A stretch of DNA of 64,000 nucleotides, from NCBI RefSeq assembly GCF_000685395.1, contig NZ_AVSQ01000009.1, positions 80,778-144,777 on the forward strand, in the 5' to 3' direction. The translations under genes were made by a program, and so were the position numbers. The notes under the pieces were generated by a model. That model ran no database searches. It was not told the origin of the DNA and saw only the letters and a list, made by a program, of their open reading frames with translations. The DNA comes from Candidatus Nitrosotenuis chungbukensis (GTDB lineage Archaea > Thermoproteota > Nitrososphaeria > Nitrososphaerales > Nitrosopumilaceae). The first letter of the stretch is position 1. Each line of letters opens with the position of its first letter. This document shows, one piece after another, positions 42,286-52,245 of the stretch.

Positions 42286-42309
42286 GATTCGGGATACGAA
42301 TGCAAGCAA

Positions 42310-42420
42310 ATGGCAGAAGCAGCATTAGCAGCATATGGCTCAGTAATTGGTGTTGGCATTGCCTTTGCAGTAGTATTATTTGCATTACGTGGCAAGGGTC
42401 ATCCAGAATCAGCCGAATAA
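42310..42420 (+). CDS. Tiny single-pass membrane protein, 36 aa
   Basis: The ATG at 42310 gives 36 residues: a short Ala-rich start, a membrane helix (GSVIGVGIAFAVVLFALRG) and a polar tail ending in PESAE. The frame is open to an earlier ATG at 42241, but a well placed TATA box lies inside that stretch, so the short form is preferred. Size, single helix and strong promoter are traits of accessory subunits of membrane complexes; the ATP synthase genes are nearby, but no evidence ties it to them. Confidence 0.6.
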   Translation: MAEAALAAYGSVIGVGIAFAVVLFALRGKGHPESAE

Positions 42421-42450
42421 ATCAAAAGATCAAAAGATCTTTCACTCTTT

Positions 42451-43101
42451 TTACTTGTCTTTTTTGACTCCGAGCAGTTCTGAAATTGAGAACTGTTTTC
42501 CTTCGTGCTTCTTTATGAAACAACGCTCGTAATACTGACAGGTAGAGCATTCTGTGGATGGCTCTAAAATTGGAGTCTTTTTGTCGCTTATCAGGTTGCT
42601 AAAAACCCGTACTCTGCGTATTACCTCTTCAAACATTTTTTTCTCCCTGATTAGTGCAAATGATGACTCTTTTCCACCATCTGTAATGTAGATTATGACT
42701 CCTTCGGATTTATTAAAAATCCACAGGCACGCGTTTAGGTGCAAAACGTCGCTTGCAAATGGAACGTCTGGGGAGACGGGGACTGTCTTGAAGATAATCA
42801 CAACATCGTCTACTATCATGTCTGGCTGGCCCTTGAGAGTTATCTCGTCAATGGCGAACTGGCCTACTTTGGAACCATAAGGCAACTTTCTAATTAATCC
42901 GCCAAACAAATTTCCAAAAGTCTTGTCTTCTTGTTCTTCCCTGTCAAACCTATCGAAATAGGATCTTCGCATACAGCGTACAATTTCGTGCAGAAAAATT
43001 ATCTTGCTGTCGTTTGGATCTGTTGCCTGTAGTTCTACCTCCCTTGTGATGGCATCTATTGCGGTAGTGATCGTCTTTCTGTAGTCCCTATCACCCATCA
43101 T
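42451..43101 (-). CDS. Cas4/Dna2-like Fe-S nuclease-fold protein, 216 aa
   Basis: A Cas4-like pattern is visible: an N-terminal VRCMRRSYFDRF (one Cys of the cluster plus Arg pair), GQPDMIVDDVVIIFKTV as the PD-(D/E)xK core, and CSTCQYYERCF near the C-terminus with three cysteines for a 4Fe-4S cluster. The acidic residue normally two before the core Lys is an Ile here, so the active site looks incomplete and the protein may be structural or use another residue. No cas genes or repeats are near, so this is not a CRISPR adaptation protein in context. Confidence 0.7.
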   Translation of the reverse strand: MMGDRDYRKTITTAIDAITREVELQATDPNDSKIIFLHEIVRCMRRSYFDRFDREEQEDKTFGNLFGGLIRKLPYGSKVGQFAIDEITLKGQPDMIVDDVVIIFKTVPVSPDVPFASDVLHLNACLWIFNKSEGVIIYITDGGKESSFALIREKKMFEEVIRRVRVFSNLISDKKTPILEPSTECSTCQYYERCFIKKHEGKQFSISELLGVKKDK

Positions 43102-43119
43102 GGGAATTTCTCCTCCATA

Positions 43120-43356
43120 CTAGCTCAAAATCTCCGTCAGTCTCTTTGAGATCCTATCAGAAAAGGCAAGTGTCACAAAATGAATTCCAAACCCGATTAC
43201 TGCCCCAACTACAAGATTTGTTGTCGTAAAGTAAATTCCTAAAAATATCCCAAGCGGTGGAATTGTGAGAATTAATGCAAGAAAGGTGCTGACCCAAACC
43301 GTATTGACCAATGCCTCTGTTGTAATGTCCTGCTTTTTCCTGTGAATCTTGATCAT
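43120..43356 (-). CDS. Small two-helix membrane protein, 78 aa
   Basis: Two transmembrane helices are evident, VNTVWVSTFLALILTIPPLGIF-like (trimmed here to its core) and LVVGAVIGFGIHFVTLAF, between a basic start (MIKIHRKKQD) and a charged end. No family is recognised. It lies 18 bases upstream of the Cas4-like gene on the same strand, so they may be co-transcribed. Confidence 0.65.
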   Translation of the reverse strand: MIKIHRKKQDITTEALVNTVWVSTFLALILTIPPLGIFLGIYFTTTNLVVGAVIGFGIHFVTLAFSDRISKRLTEILS

Positions 43357-43399
43357 TGTTGAACGTACGGAAGTTTTACTATATATAATTACACGCGTG

Positions 43400-44440
43400 T
43401 TATTCTTCTGATTCTATTATCAGCCTTGACATTGTCGTTTGTGGAGAAATTTTCTGCTCGACGGCAAACGCAATTGCCGCAATGTTTCTCACCTCATATG
43501 CAGTCAGCTTTGTTATTCCGACAATGGTTGAGAAACTAAACATCTTGGAAAATGATCTGTTTACTGCCTTGTAGATTGCCATTTCAAATGCATGCTCAAA
43601 CTGAGAGATTGCCTCGATCTCATTTTCTGTTTGTGGCACCAGTTCTCTGTATCGCGTAGTTGCAAGCTCATCAAATATGCTTTTTACAGAATCAGCAGAC
43701 ATCATTTTTCCAAGAAGATCCTTTGGTATGCTTGGTGTATGCGTCACGATGAGATTTTTTATCTGCTCTTCATCAAGTCCCCAAAACTTTCCTCTAATGA
43801 TGCTAAGTATGTTGTAAAAATCAATATCCATTCCCGCAAGTCGCATCAAATCTCTGTCACGTGAATTCCTAATTGCCCTGCCGAGTTGCTGATACAAAAT
43901 TTTATCCAAGAACACGTCAAAAACCTGGATGTTCTTTTTGTCATTGTATATGGTTACTGCCTTTGCTACTTCGTCTCCAAATTCTATTCCGCCAAGACTT
44001 GCTACTGCTTCCTCGAGATCCTTTGCTACTAGGGCCTTTAGAATGACATCTCGCTGGTTTATCAGCTCCTCTGCATGCAAATTCAGGTTTGGCTCTATCT
44101 CCTCTTGGGTTTTTCCAAGGGCCTTTCCTTTTAGAATTAGCTTCAAGTTTGATATTACAAATTTCAAATAATATGCATCCAAAACATCAGACTGGCCAGC
44201 AGATTTTGCAATGGAATAATGAATGTCTGCAAGTTCGCTTCTTAGGGCAGATTCTATATTTCCTGCAGTAAACGGCTTTTGAAGCTTTGATACGGCATCG
44301 GCATACTTTGTGTTCTTTATTCTCGTTAGTAGTTCCTCTAAATCACGAGATTCTGCCAGGGTTTGCAGTTCCGTCTTGGTTAGGAGTCTTCCTCTTTGGC
44401 TAAACGACTTTACTGATGAAAAAACCTTCTGCGAACCCAT
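43400..44440 (-). CDS. atpC: A/V-type ATP synthase subunit C
   Basis: The 346-aa helical protein fits the AC39/subunit C family: RLLTKTELQTLAESRDLEEL near the N-terminus, repeated three-domain helical pattern, LVAKDLEEAVASLGG and DIDFYNILSIIRGKFWGLD, and a C-terminal YEVRNIAAIAFAVEQKI that is typical of the end of this subunit. It is the funnel that joins the central stalk to the membrane c-ring. It is separated from the rest of the ATP synthase genes by amt and a sulfurtransferase. ATG start. Confidence 0.9.
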   Translation of the reverse strand: MGSQKVFSSVKSFSQRGRLLTKTELQTLAESRDLEELLTRIKNTKYADAVSKLQKPFTAGNIESALRSELADIHYSIAKSAGQSDVLDAYYLKFVISNLKLILKGKALGKTQEEIEPNLNLHAEELINQRDVILKALVAKDLEEAVASLGGIEFGDEVAKAVTIYNDKKNIQVFDVFLDKILYQQLGRAIRNSRDRDLMRLAGMDIDFYNILSIIRGKFWGLDEEQIKNLIVTHTPSIPKDLLGKMMSADSVKSIFDELATTRYRELVPQTENEIEAISQFEHAFEMAIYKAVNRSFSKMFSFSTIVGITKLTAYEVRNIAAIAFAVEQKISPQTTMSRLIIESEE

Positions 44441-44493
44441 AATTTTGCCGAGTTTGCCTAGCGGATTTTAATGTTTGGGGAAAATTTACAAAA

Positions 44494-45183
44494 TTAATTG
44501 ACACTTTTTAGAAAATTCAGAGTTTTTTCCTTTTCTGTTTTTCCCATGTTGACAAAACTCTCAAGGAATTCCTTTTGAATTCGGATTATTTCGTCTGACT
44601 CCTCTATGAATCTAGCCTGGTTCAGAGGTAACGGATTGTCCAATCTGCCCTCGCAATATGCCCTGACATAACCCTTAAACAGCGAATAGGTAAACCGCGG
44701 AACAAATTTTAGCAAAGTCTCAATCTCCTCTTGAAAATCCTTGTCAATGTGTTTGGTTTCTTTAAAAAATTTCTCTAAAATTTTCTCTCTACCAATAATT
44801 TCATCAAGCGCAAGTGACACCAGAAGGCCTTTTTGAGTAAGCTGGTAGTATGGAATTCCTTTTTCTTGTAATGCCTTCGGTCCTCGTTTGAGTGGCAGTC
44901 TTCCCGCCTCGATCGCGATTCCCATTGGAATCAGTATTTCGTCAAGATCGCGAAATATTCCAGAGTAAATATTCTTCCAGATGGTCCCGTTTTCCTGCGC
45001 AATTTTTTGTGCAATTGCAGTTCTGGTCATTTGAGAAGGATTGGTCTGCGTTGCCAAGTTCACGATTATTGCTCTTTGCCTTTGTGCTTCTCCTGTAAGC
45101 TCCTCCTGCTTTGTTTTGAACGTCTCAAAAATTGCAAGCCTTGGCGTGTCTTTCAAGATCCATCTCTCCATATTATATGACAT
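44494..45183 (-). CDS. Hypothetical protein with winged-helix-like start, 229 aa
   Basis: The protein is soluble and helical. A possible DNA-binding part occupies residues 30-110 (QRQRAIIVNLATQTNPSQMT, TRTAIAQKIAQENGTIWKN, and YYQLTQKGLLVSLALDE with the wing-like YYQLTQKG). No family is recognised. It is transcribed away from amt and could regulate it or the ATP synthase C gene 54 bases downstream; this is inference from position. Confidence 0.55.
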   Translation of the reverse strand: MSYNMERWILKDTPRLAIFETFKTKQEELTGEAQRQRAIIVNLATQTNPSQMTRTAIAQKIAQENGTIWKNIYSGIFRDLDEILIPMGIAIEAGRLPLKRGPKALQEKGIPYYQLTQKGLLVSLALDEIIGREKILEKFFKETKHIDKDFQEEIETLLKFVPRFTYSLFKGYVRAYCEGRLDNPLPLNQARFIEESDEIIRIQKEFLESFVNMGKTEKEKTLNFLKSVN

Positions 45184-45263
45184 AATTTCATAATTCTATG
45201 TTATTATCCTAAAAACTCAATATTTAACAATTTACGTTTTTTGTGTTTGAAACTTCTCTATGC

Positions 45264-45271
45264 TTATATAA
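45264..45271 (+). promoter_or_regulatory. TATA box of amt
   Basis: TTATATAA is centred about 26 bases before the amt ATG, with a purine-poor gap and no ribosome-binding sequence, which suggests a leaderless and strong promoter. Confidence 0.6.
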
Positions 45272-45292
45272 TTTTCAATTTTCAAACCTGCA

Positions 45293-46858
45293 ATGAAGAC
45301 AAGGAATCACAAGTATGCTCTATTACTTGTGGTAGCAGTTGCCGCAACATCTGCAGGCGCACTGTCTCAGGCCTTTGCCCAACAAGTGGGCGATGGAATG
45401 GACGGTTACGTCAAAGGAACAAGCGGAATTTACACAGGCAATACTAACGAATGTTGGTATGACAACGGAGAAGGTGGCATGTTGCCATGCAAAATTGACT
45501 CTGGCGATACCGCGTGGATATTGACTGCAACATCACTGGTACTCTTTATGACTCCAGGTGTTGCTTTCTTCTACGGTGGCCTTGCAAGATCAAAGAACAT
45601 GGTCAACGTCCTCGGAATGACGCTCATTGTTATGGGTCTAATCTCAGTACAATGGGTCCTTTGGGGCTATTCACTGGCCTTTGGTCCAAACACATCTGAT
45701 GCAAACAAATTCATGGGTTCATTAGATTATGTTGGATTCAACAAGGTATCACACTATGCGCCGTTAGGTGCGCTTGGTGCATGTACTGACCAGTTTGCAT
45801 ATAGCAGCAGAGGAGGTTACGTTGTCAGTCCAGAAGAACAGTGTAGTGTAGGCTGGCCTGGAACAGTTCCACACCAGTTATTCGCGATGTTCCAAGCAAC
45901 CTTCGCAATTATCACACCAGCACTAATCATTGGTGGAATAATTGACCGAATGAAATTCAGCGCATTTGTAGTCTTTATTCTCCTATGGGCAACCTTCGTT
46001 TACGATCCAATAGCACATTGGGTCTGGGGCGGAGGATTCATCGGAGGCGGGTCAATAGACCTCAATAAAGATCTAGCACCGACAAATGCACTCGACTTTG
46101 CAGGAGGTACTGTCGTACACATCACTTCCGGATTCTCGGCTCTAGCAGGAGCACTGATTCTAGGAAGAAGACTTGGATATGGTAAGGTTCCAATGGAACC
46201 ACACAACATTCCAATGGTTGTACTAGGTGTCAGTATACTCTGGTTTGGTTGGTTCGGATTCAACGCGGGAAGCGAAGTGTTAGCAGACGGAGTTGCTGTC
46301 AGCGCATGGGTTGTAACAAATACTGCAACCGGCATGGCTGCTATTACTTGGGCATTAATGGCTTGGGCTCACACTGGCAAGCCAAGTATTGTTGGCGCCG
46401 CCTCAGGAGCTGTAGCTGGTCTAGTCGCTATCACACCAGCCTCAGGTTTTGTAGGACCAATGGCAGCAATAATAATTGGAATTGCAGCAGGAACAGTCTG
46501 TTATGGTTGTGTTGCATTCAAGAACTCACGCAAGTGGGATGACGCACTCGATGTATGGGGAGTACACGGGATGGGCGGTTTCACCGGCGCAGTCTTGACT
46601 GGAACACTAGCTAGTCCACACATCTGGGATACCGGTTTTGGTATCGGTGCATGGACTGGAACACCAGAAGGCTATGAGCAACAAGCTATGAACATCATCG
46701 GAGCTTTGATATCAGTAGGATACTCCTTCGGAGTTACTATCGTCATACTCAAAGTGATGGATGCCGTTTGGCCAGGTGGAATCAGAGTCACTCCAAAAGA
46801 GGAGGAAATAGGACTCGACCTAGCACAACACGGAGAACGAGCATACGTAAACGAATAG
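45293..46858 (+). CDS. amt: Ammonium transporter Amt
   Basis: A signal peptide (LLLVVAVAATSAGALSQAFA) precedes an extracellular segment with paired Cys (NECWYDN, LPCKID), then eleven membrane helices. Amt motifs: TPGVAFFYGGLARSKN, DFAGGTVVHITSGFSALAG with the conserved Asp and the first pore His, FGFNAGS, and HGMGGFTGAVLTG with the second pore His. It lets NH4+/NH3 enter the cell, fitting an ammonia oxidiser. The 521-aa length includes the leader and loop. Single gene with a TATA box 26 bases ahead. No GlnB gene is adjacent. Confidence 0.95.
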   Translation: MKTRNHKYALLLVVAVAATSAGALSQAFAQQVGDGMDGYVKGTSGIYTGNTNECWYDNGEGGMLPCKIDSGDTAWILTATSLVLFMTPGVAFFYGGLARSKNMVNVLGMTLIVMGLISVQWVLWGYSLAFGPNTSDANKFMGSLDYVGFNKVSHYAPLGALGACTDQFAYSSRGGYVVSPEEQCSVGWPGTVPHQLFAMFQATFAIITPALIIGGIIDRMKFSAFVVFILLWATFVYDPIAHWVWGGGFIGGGSIDLNKDLAPTNALDFAGGTVVHITSGFSALAGALILGRRLGYGKVPMEPHNIPMVVLGVSILWFGWFGFNAGSEVLADGVAVSAWVVTNTATGMAAITWALMAWAHTGKPSIVGAASGAVAGLVAITPASGFVGPMAAIIIGIAAGTVCYGCVAFKNSRKWDDALDVWGVHGMGGFTGAVLTGTLASPHIWDTGFGIGAWTGTPEGYEQQAMNIIGALISVGYSFGVTIVILKVMDAVWPGGIRVTPKEEEIGLDLAQHGERAYVNE

Positions 46859-46933
46859 AAACCTCAACTTTTCTCTTCTTTTTGTTTTTATTACAATGAT
46901 AATGAATTTACATTTCCTTATTACAATCAAACC

Positions 46934-47707
46934 ATGCTAATTACCACATCTGATCTTGCAAAAGAACTCGACAATCCAAATCTCATATTAATTGATACAC
47001 GATCATACAAGGAATACTCCCAAGGACACATTCCCGGAGCGGTAAACTTGGATCTTTTCGCATTTCACTGGTTTGACACGTCAAAGGAGGGCCTGCAGTC
47101 ATTTAATGAGCAAAGCAGAAAAATTCTCTCATTTGTTGGAATCACCGAGTCAACAAAAGCCGTATTTTATGATGATGTTTCTGGAATGCTTGCAGCGCGA
47201 GGAGTCTGGCTTTTACTGTACTTTTCACACACTGACGTCTTTATGCTTGATGGCGGAATAAAAAAATGGAAGGCCGAAAACAATCCCCTTGAAACAAAAT
47301 CAAATGGCTTTACGCCGGCAAAATTTTCCGGCAAGATAAACCAAGACATCATTGCAGGATTCGAGTACATCCAAGAAAATTTGGGTCGACTCGTGGTCAT
47401 AGATGCAAGATCAAAGGAGGAATACGATGGAATGGTGATCAGGGCAGCAAGGAGCGGCCACATCCCAAACGCGATTAACATTGACTGGAGCCACAACCTT
47501 TCTGGCGATGGAACAATCAAAGACCAAGCCGCCCTATCTGAACTATACAAGTTTCCAAAGGATGCAGAAGTCGTCACCTATTGCCAGGGTGCATACAGGG
47601 CAGCAAACTCTTTTTTGGCCCTAAAGAAACTTGGATTCAAAAACGTCAAAGTGTACCTAGGTTCTTGGGGAGAATGGGGAAATAAACCGGAACTGCCAGT
47701 TGCCTGA
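46934..47707 (+). CDS. Sulfurtransferase with two rhodanese domains, 257 aa
   Basis: Two rhodanese modules are visible: the first with LILIDTRSYKEYSQGHIPGA and no catalytic cysteine (a Asp is in place), the second with VVIDARSKEEYDGM and the active loop TYCQGAYRAANSF with the persulfide Cys. This is the layout of thiosulfate or 3-mercaptopyruvate sulfurtransferases, about 260-280 aa. It carries sulfane sulfur from thiosulfate or mercaptopyruvate to an acceptor. It ends one base from the convergent atpI stop. Confidence 0.9.
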   Translation: MLITTSDLAKELDNPNLILIDTRSYKEYSQGHIPGAVNLDLFAFHWFDTSKEGLQSFNEQSRKILSFVGITESTKAVFYDDVSGMLAARGVWLLLYFSHTDVFMLDGGIKKWKAENNPLETKSNGFTPAKFSGKINQDIIAGFEYIQENLGRLVVIDARSKEEYDGMVIRAARSGHIPNAINIDWSHNLSGDGTIKDQAALSELYKFPKDAEVVTYCQGAYRAANSFLALKKLGFKNVKVYLGSWGEWGNKPELPVA

Positions 47708-49801
47708 TTACTTGCGTTTCCAGATTAGCTGATTGTACAGCATTTCTGGGACAACTTGCCTAAATGGCTGTGCCCCACCGTCATACCACTTTGTAAAGAA
47801 CTCGTACAGGTGAAGCCTGAGTGACTGGATGTATACGATCAATCCCTCGATCATCATGATTCCGAGATTTCCGCCGATTATCATTGCCATTGCAGCAGGA
47901 GATGAAGCGCCTCCAAGTGACTGGTATGCGTTGTTTACTGTAAGTAATAATGCGGCATGCACCAATAACATGATGCCGATTCGTGCATAGCTGATGGTGT
48001 GCGCAAGGCATTCTACTGTTTTTCCAAGGAATACTTCCATTACCACATTGGCTGCGCTTCCGCCGTCTTCTGGATGGTGCTTTGCATGTAAAATTCCGCC
48101 AACCATCATTGTTGCCATGGAGCCGATTACAATTATTCCTGCAATCCTTGTAATTATCCAAACTCGAGCCCAGTCTCCTAAGAATATGGTTACCCATGGA
48201 ACCACCTCGTCATGTGCGCGAGAATACATGTTCATGACATCATAGCTTGAACCAATTGCGCACATCATTATCACAACGATTCCGCCATACAAAGTCAAGT
48301 TTGGTATTGCCTCTGTAATCATCATGGTCTTGTGTCCTTCTTTGGCTAGTCTCTTAATGCGAAGTATGAATGCCCAAACCAAATGAATTACGCCCAAAAA
48401 TATTGAAACTTTGAGAATTGTAATTACCTGCTCAAAAGTAAGCTCGCCAACACTGATCACTCCAACTAGCCAAGACACTGGCTTTAGCGGTCCTTCTAGG
48501 AGTGACTCTATTGGCTCAATGTGTATCATGTGAAATCCAAATGCTTCACCAGAACCGACACCTGCAACTGCAGCAGACGCACCGGAAATTGCAATTAGCA
48601 TTCCCCATCTTGCTAGATTGCCCTGTCCTTTTACTTTGAACAGCAAGCCAAGGCCCATGAGTAAAAGGCCGTGCCCCAAATCTGCAAACATTATCCCGTA
48701 GAATATTGGCCACATGAGTGAAATCATGGGAGTCGGATCTGCCTCACCCCGCTTTGGAATTCCCTGACTTTGCGTAATTACCTCAAAAGTCCTGACCCAT
48801 CTTTTGTTGTCAAACAAGGTAGGCGCACTTTGAAGCATCTTTGGATCCGTAATGTCCTCTGTTACTGACATCCACTGTTTCGTGACTTCCTTGAACTTGG
48901 ATTCCATTCTCTTTGGGATGTATCCTTGAATTACTGCAAATCTCTTTGTTCCGCCAGGCTTGCGTAGAGTTTCAAGAACCTCTTTTGCAATAAATGCACT
49001 TTCATGAAGTGACAAGATATCGCGCCTGATTGACTTTTTGATTTTAGCAATCTCTCCCGAGAGTGATTTTTCGGTCTTTGACAGATCTGCAAGCTTTGAC
49101 TCGATTAGTGAGTATGCTTGGCTTGGCGTCTGTGGAAGTCCCTGTGGAATGACAAATGGATTTGCGTTAAATGTGCGTAAAACCTTGAGAACCTTGTCTG
49201 AATCAACTGCGTCGGAAATTACCAAGATTGCGACTTTGTCTTTTGATTCCAGCTCATACTTGTAAATTACAATTCCTTCCAGCGTTCTGGAAATCTCGTC
49301 ATATTCAGTGGAATTTATCACAAAAAGATTCGTGTAAAAATACTTCATCAGGCCGAATCCGCCAAGATCTATGTTTAGCTTTTTTACAATGCCAAGCGTT
49401 TCCTTGATTGTAGAATACTCTTCGATAGAGCGCTGCGTTACTGCGTAGTCATCAAGCAGTTTTGCGGCATTTTCTATTATGCTGGGGCCTTTTTTCTCCA
49501 GGTCAGAAACGATCGTCTCGACCTCGTCTAACTCATATTGCTTCTTTTTGATCACAGTTCCCTTGAAGAGAATTTCTAAAATTCCGACCTGAAGTGGAAT
49601 TTGCAGGCCCTTTACCACATCGTCAACTGACTGGTACATTTTTTGAGCCCTAAGTAACAAGTCATCAATTTCTGGAGTGACCAAATCGTTTTCTGTTTCT
49701 ATTTTGTGAAACCACTCAAACTCGGCAAGTCGGGATACTGCCTGAGGAGATTCCGTCCTAGGCAAAATTATGCTTCCAAGTTTTAGTTCCGCAACTACCA
49801 A
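47708..49801 (-). CDS. atpI: A/V-type ATP synthase subunit I (a subunit)
   Basis: The 697-aa protein has the two-part layout of the a/I subunit: an N-terminal cytoplasmic half with coiled coils (LLLRAQKMYQSVDDVVKGLQ; SLIESKLADLSKTEKSLSGE) that holds the peripheral stalks, and a C-terminal half with seven or eight membrane helices, including IMFADLGHGLLLMGLGL and SYARIGIMLLVHAALL with the proton-channel Arg. It forms the half channels against the c ring. TTG start. Divergent from atpE, with a 75-base shared promoter gap. Confidence 0.92.
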   Translation of the reverse strand: MVVAELKLGSIILPRTESPQAVSRLAEFEWFHKIETENDLVTPEIDDLLLRAQKMYQSVDDVVKGLQIPLQVGILEILFKGTVIKKKQYELDEVETIVSDLEKKGPSIIENAAKLLDDYAVTQRSIEEYSTIKETLGIVKKLNIDLGGFGLMKYFYTNLFVINSTEYDEISRTLEGIVIYKYELESKDKVAILVISDAVDSDKVLKVLRTFNANPFVIPQGLPQTPSQAYSLIESKLADLSKTEKSLSGEIAKIKKSIRRDILSLHESAFIAKEVLETLRKPGGTKRFAVIQGYIPKRMESKFKEVTKQWMSVTEDITDPKMLQSAPTLFDNKRWVRTFEVITQSQGIPKRGEADPTPMISLMWPIFYGIMFADLGHGLLLMGLGLLFKVKGQGNLARWGMLIAISGASAAVAGVGSGEAFGFHMIHIEPIESLLEGPLKPVSWLVGVISVGELTFEQVITILKVSIFLGVIHLVWAFILRIKRLAKEGHKTMMITEAIPNLTLYGGIVVIMMCAIGSSYDVMNMYSRAHDEVVPWVTIFLGDWARVWIITRIAGIIVIGSMATMMVGGILHAKHHPEDGGSAANVVMEVFLGKTVECLAHTISYARIGIMLLVHAALLLTVNNAYQSLGGASSPAAMAMIIGGNLGIMMIEGLIVYIQSLRLHLYEFFTKWYDGGAQPFRQVVPEMLYNQLIWKRK

Positions 49802-49876
49802 GACAATCTATCGTTTTTGAGAGGAGTTTAAAATCTTTCCAAACATTAAAATCCATTAGGATTTGAGCCCAAAATA

Positions 49877-50470
49877 ATGGGTTCTGATTCTGCACTAGAG
49901 CGAACTGTAGAAAAAATCATTCATAACACAGAAGAACAGATCCTCTCAAACCTAAAACAAGCCCTCAAATCGTCTCAAGATGCGCTGGCAAACTCTCATG
50001 TCTCACTTGAGCAAGAATATGACAGAATCATATCTGAAGGCAAAAAGGAGGCAGAAAAGCTTGAAAAGCAAATTATCGGCAATGCCGATCTAGATTCTAG
50101 AAACAAGCAGCTAGTACTGATTGAAGAGTCAATCGAGAAGGTCTTCGATAAGGCAATCAAGAAAATTCAAGATGCAGATCGCAACAGCGATTACTCCAAA
50201 TTAATCTCATCAATGTTAGAAGAATCAATTCGAACCATAGGAACTCCTGATATCATAATTCAAACAAATTCAAAAGACAAATCAGTAGTGCAATCATTGC
50301 TGTCAAAGTTTTCAGGCGCCACACTATCTAACGATGTTATAGATTGCCTTGGAGGAATCAAAGTCCAATCAAAAGATGGTACTATGAAATTTGATAATAC
50401 GATCGATGCAAGACTTGAACGCCTGAAGCCTTTAATAAGGAAAGATATTGCATCAAAATTCGGTAGGTAA
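49877..50470 (+). CDS. atpE: A/V-type ATP synthase subunit E
   Basis: A 197-aa protein with a long N-terminal helix ([20 protein letters not shown], then [20 protein letters not shown]) and a C-terminal alpha/beta domain, as in subunit E of the peripheral stalk. ATG start. In other archaea it pairs with subunit H (or G) as a coiled coil; no H gene precedes it here. It is six bases from atpA, starting the E-A-B-D-x-K transcript. Confidence 0.9.
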   Translation: MGSDSALERTVEKIIHNTEEQILSNLKQALKSSQDALANSHVSLEQEYDRIISEGKKEAEKLEKQIIGNADLDSRNKQLVLIEESIEKVFDKAIKKIQDADRNSDYSKLISSMLEESIRTIGTPDIIIQTNSKDKSVVQSLLSKFSGATLSNDVIDCLGGIKVQSKDGTMKFDNTIDARLERLKPLIRKDIASKFGR

Positions 50471-50475
50471 GGGGT

Positions 50476-52245
50476 ATGGCAGCAAAAGGTAAAATTATTT
50501 GGGTTAGTGGGCCGGCAGTTAGAGCAGACGGAATGTCTGATGCAAAAATGTACGAGACAGTATCTGTCGGCAATGCAAAGCTTATCGGCGAAGTAATTCG
50601 TCTTACAGGAGACACTGCATTCATTCAAGTTTACGAATCAACCAGCGGATTAAAACCGGGAGAGCCAGTCATAGGAACAGGCAACCCGCTAAGCGTATTG
50701 CTTGGGCCTGGAATCATCGGCCAAATTTATGACGGAATTCAAAGACCGCTAAAAGATCTTGCAGCAAAGTCCGGCTCCTTTATTGGAAGAGGAATCACAA
50801 CGACTCCAGTTGACATGACAAAAAAGTACAAGTTCAAGCCTCTTGTCAAAACAGGCGACGAAGTAAAACCGGGAAGCGTTATTGGCTCTGTAAAAGAAAC
50901 CGATTTAATTGATCACAGCATAATGGTTCCACCGGATCATCCAGGGGGAAAAATAACCAAGATTGTAAGTGAAGGTGACTATGATTTAGAAACAGAGCTT
51001 GCAACAACAAGTGAAAGTAAAATTCCAATCAAGATGTATCACATGTGGCCGGTTCGAAAGCCACGACCTTACAAAAGCAGATACGATCCAACGGTTCCAC
51101 TCCTCACAGGACAACGCGTAATTGACACGTTTTTCCCAATTGCAAAAGGCGGTACAGGATCAATTCCTGGAGCATTTGGCACAGGAAAGACAGTTACATT
51201 GCACCAAATTGCAAAATGGGCTGACTCTCAAGTTGTAGTTTACATTGGATGCGGAGAGCGAGGAAACGAAATGACCGAAGTTCTTGTGGAATTCCCGCAT
51301 CTAAAAGACCCTCGTACTGGAAAACCTCTCATGGACAGAACAGTCCTTGTTGCAAATACAAGCAACATGCCAGTAGCTGCAAGGGAAGCAAGCATCTACA
51401 CCGGAGTTACAATTGCAGAATATTATAGAGACATGGGCAAAGACGTAGTCCTAGTAGCAGATTCTACAAGCAGATGGGCAGAAGCACTAAGAGAAATGAG
51501 CGGAAGACTAGAAGAAATGCCTGCAGAAGAAGGCTATCCGTCATACCTGGCATCAAGATTAGCAGAATTTTACGAAAGAGCAGGACGAGTCAGAGCACTT
51601 GGAAGCCCAGACCGCGACGGCTCTGTGACTCTTGTCGGCGCAGTTTCACCATCAGGCGGAGACTTTACCGAACCAGTCACAACTCATACCATGAGATTCA
51701 TCAAAACCTTTTGGGCACTGGATGCAAAATTAGCATATTCAAGGCACTACCCGTCAATTAACTGGATGAACAGCTATTCTGGCTATCTGGCAGATATCGG
51801 CAAGTGGTGGGGAGACAACGTAAGCAAAGAATGGTTTGAGCTAAGAAGCGAGGCATATGGAATTTTACAAAGAGAAGATACGCTAAAAGAAATTGTCAGA
51901 CTGCTAGGCCCTGAGGCTCTTCCAGACGAGGAAAAACTAATCCTTGAAGTAGCAAGAATGATCAAAATTGGAATCTTGCAGCAAAATTCTTTTGACGACG
52001 TAGACACATACTGCAGCCCACAAAAACAACTCAAACTATTGAAATTACTTGTTGAATTCTACAGACAGGGACAAAAGGCACTAAAGGACGGCGCATCACT
52101 TGCAGACATTAGAGCAATGCCCGTAATTGCGACATTACTAAAAGCAAGAATGGAAATTCCTGATGATCAAATTGCAAAACTAGACCAGATTGAGACAACA
52201 ATCGCAGACGAGTTCAAAAGAATTGGAGTTAAAGTTACAAATTGA
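50476..52245 (+). CDS. atpA: A/V-type ATP synthase catalytic subunit A
   Basis: The 589-aa catalytic subunit has [13 protein letters not shown] at the N-terminus, the long non-homologous insert typical of V/A-type, Walker [14 protein letters not shown] (about 238-250), the catalytic [11 protein letters not shown] with Glu, and [19 protein letters not shown]. It hydrolyses or makes ATP at three sites in the hexamer with subunit B. No intein is seen. Its stop overlaps the atpB start as TTGA. Confidence 0.97.
   Translation: MAAKGKIIWVSGPAVRADGMSDAKMYETVSVGNAKLIGEVIRLTGDTAFIQVYESTSGLKPGEPVIGTGNPLSVLLGPGIIGQIYDGIQRPLKDLAAKSGSFIGRGITTTPVDMTKKYKFKPLVKTGDEVKPGSVIGSVKETDLIDHSIMVPPDHPGGKITKIVSEGDYDLETELATTSESKIPIKMYHMWPVRKPRPYKSRYDPTVPLLTGQRVIDTFFPIAKGGTGSIPGAFGTGKTVTLHQIAKWADSQVVVYIGCGERGNEMTEVLVEFPHLKDPRTGKPLMDRTVLVANTSNMPVAAREASIYTGVTIAEYYRDMGKDVVLVADSTSRWAEALREMSGRLEEMPAEEGYPSYLASRLAEFYERAGRVRALGSPDRDGSVTLVGAVSPSGGDFTEPVTTHTMRFIKTFWALDAKLAYSRHYPSINWMNSYSGYLADIGKWWGDNVSKEWFELRSEAYGILQREDTLKEIVRLLGPEALPDEEKLILEVARMIKIGILQQNSFDDVDTYCSPQKQLKLLKLLVEFYRQGQKALKDGASLADIRAMPVIATLLKARMEIPDDQIAKLDQIETTIADEFKRIGVKVTN

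Noticed and set aside
41814..42395. A 193-codon minus-strand frame opposite the coiled-coil gene.
   Set aside because: Ser/Phe-rich shadow of a coiled-coil sequence read backwards; no motif and no start context.
42451..43101. CRISPR adaptation module because of the Cas4-like gene.
   Set aside because: No repeats and no cas1, cas2 or effector genes in the window.
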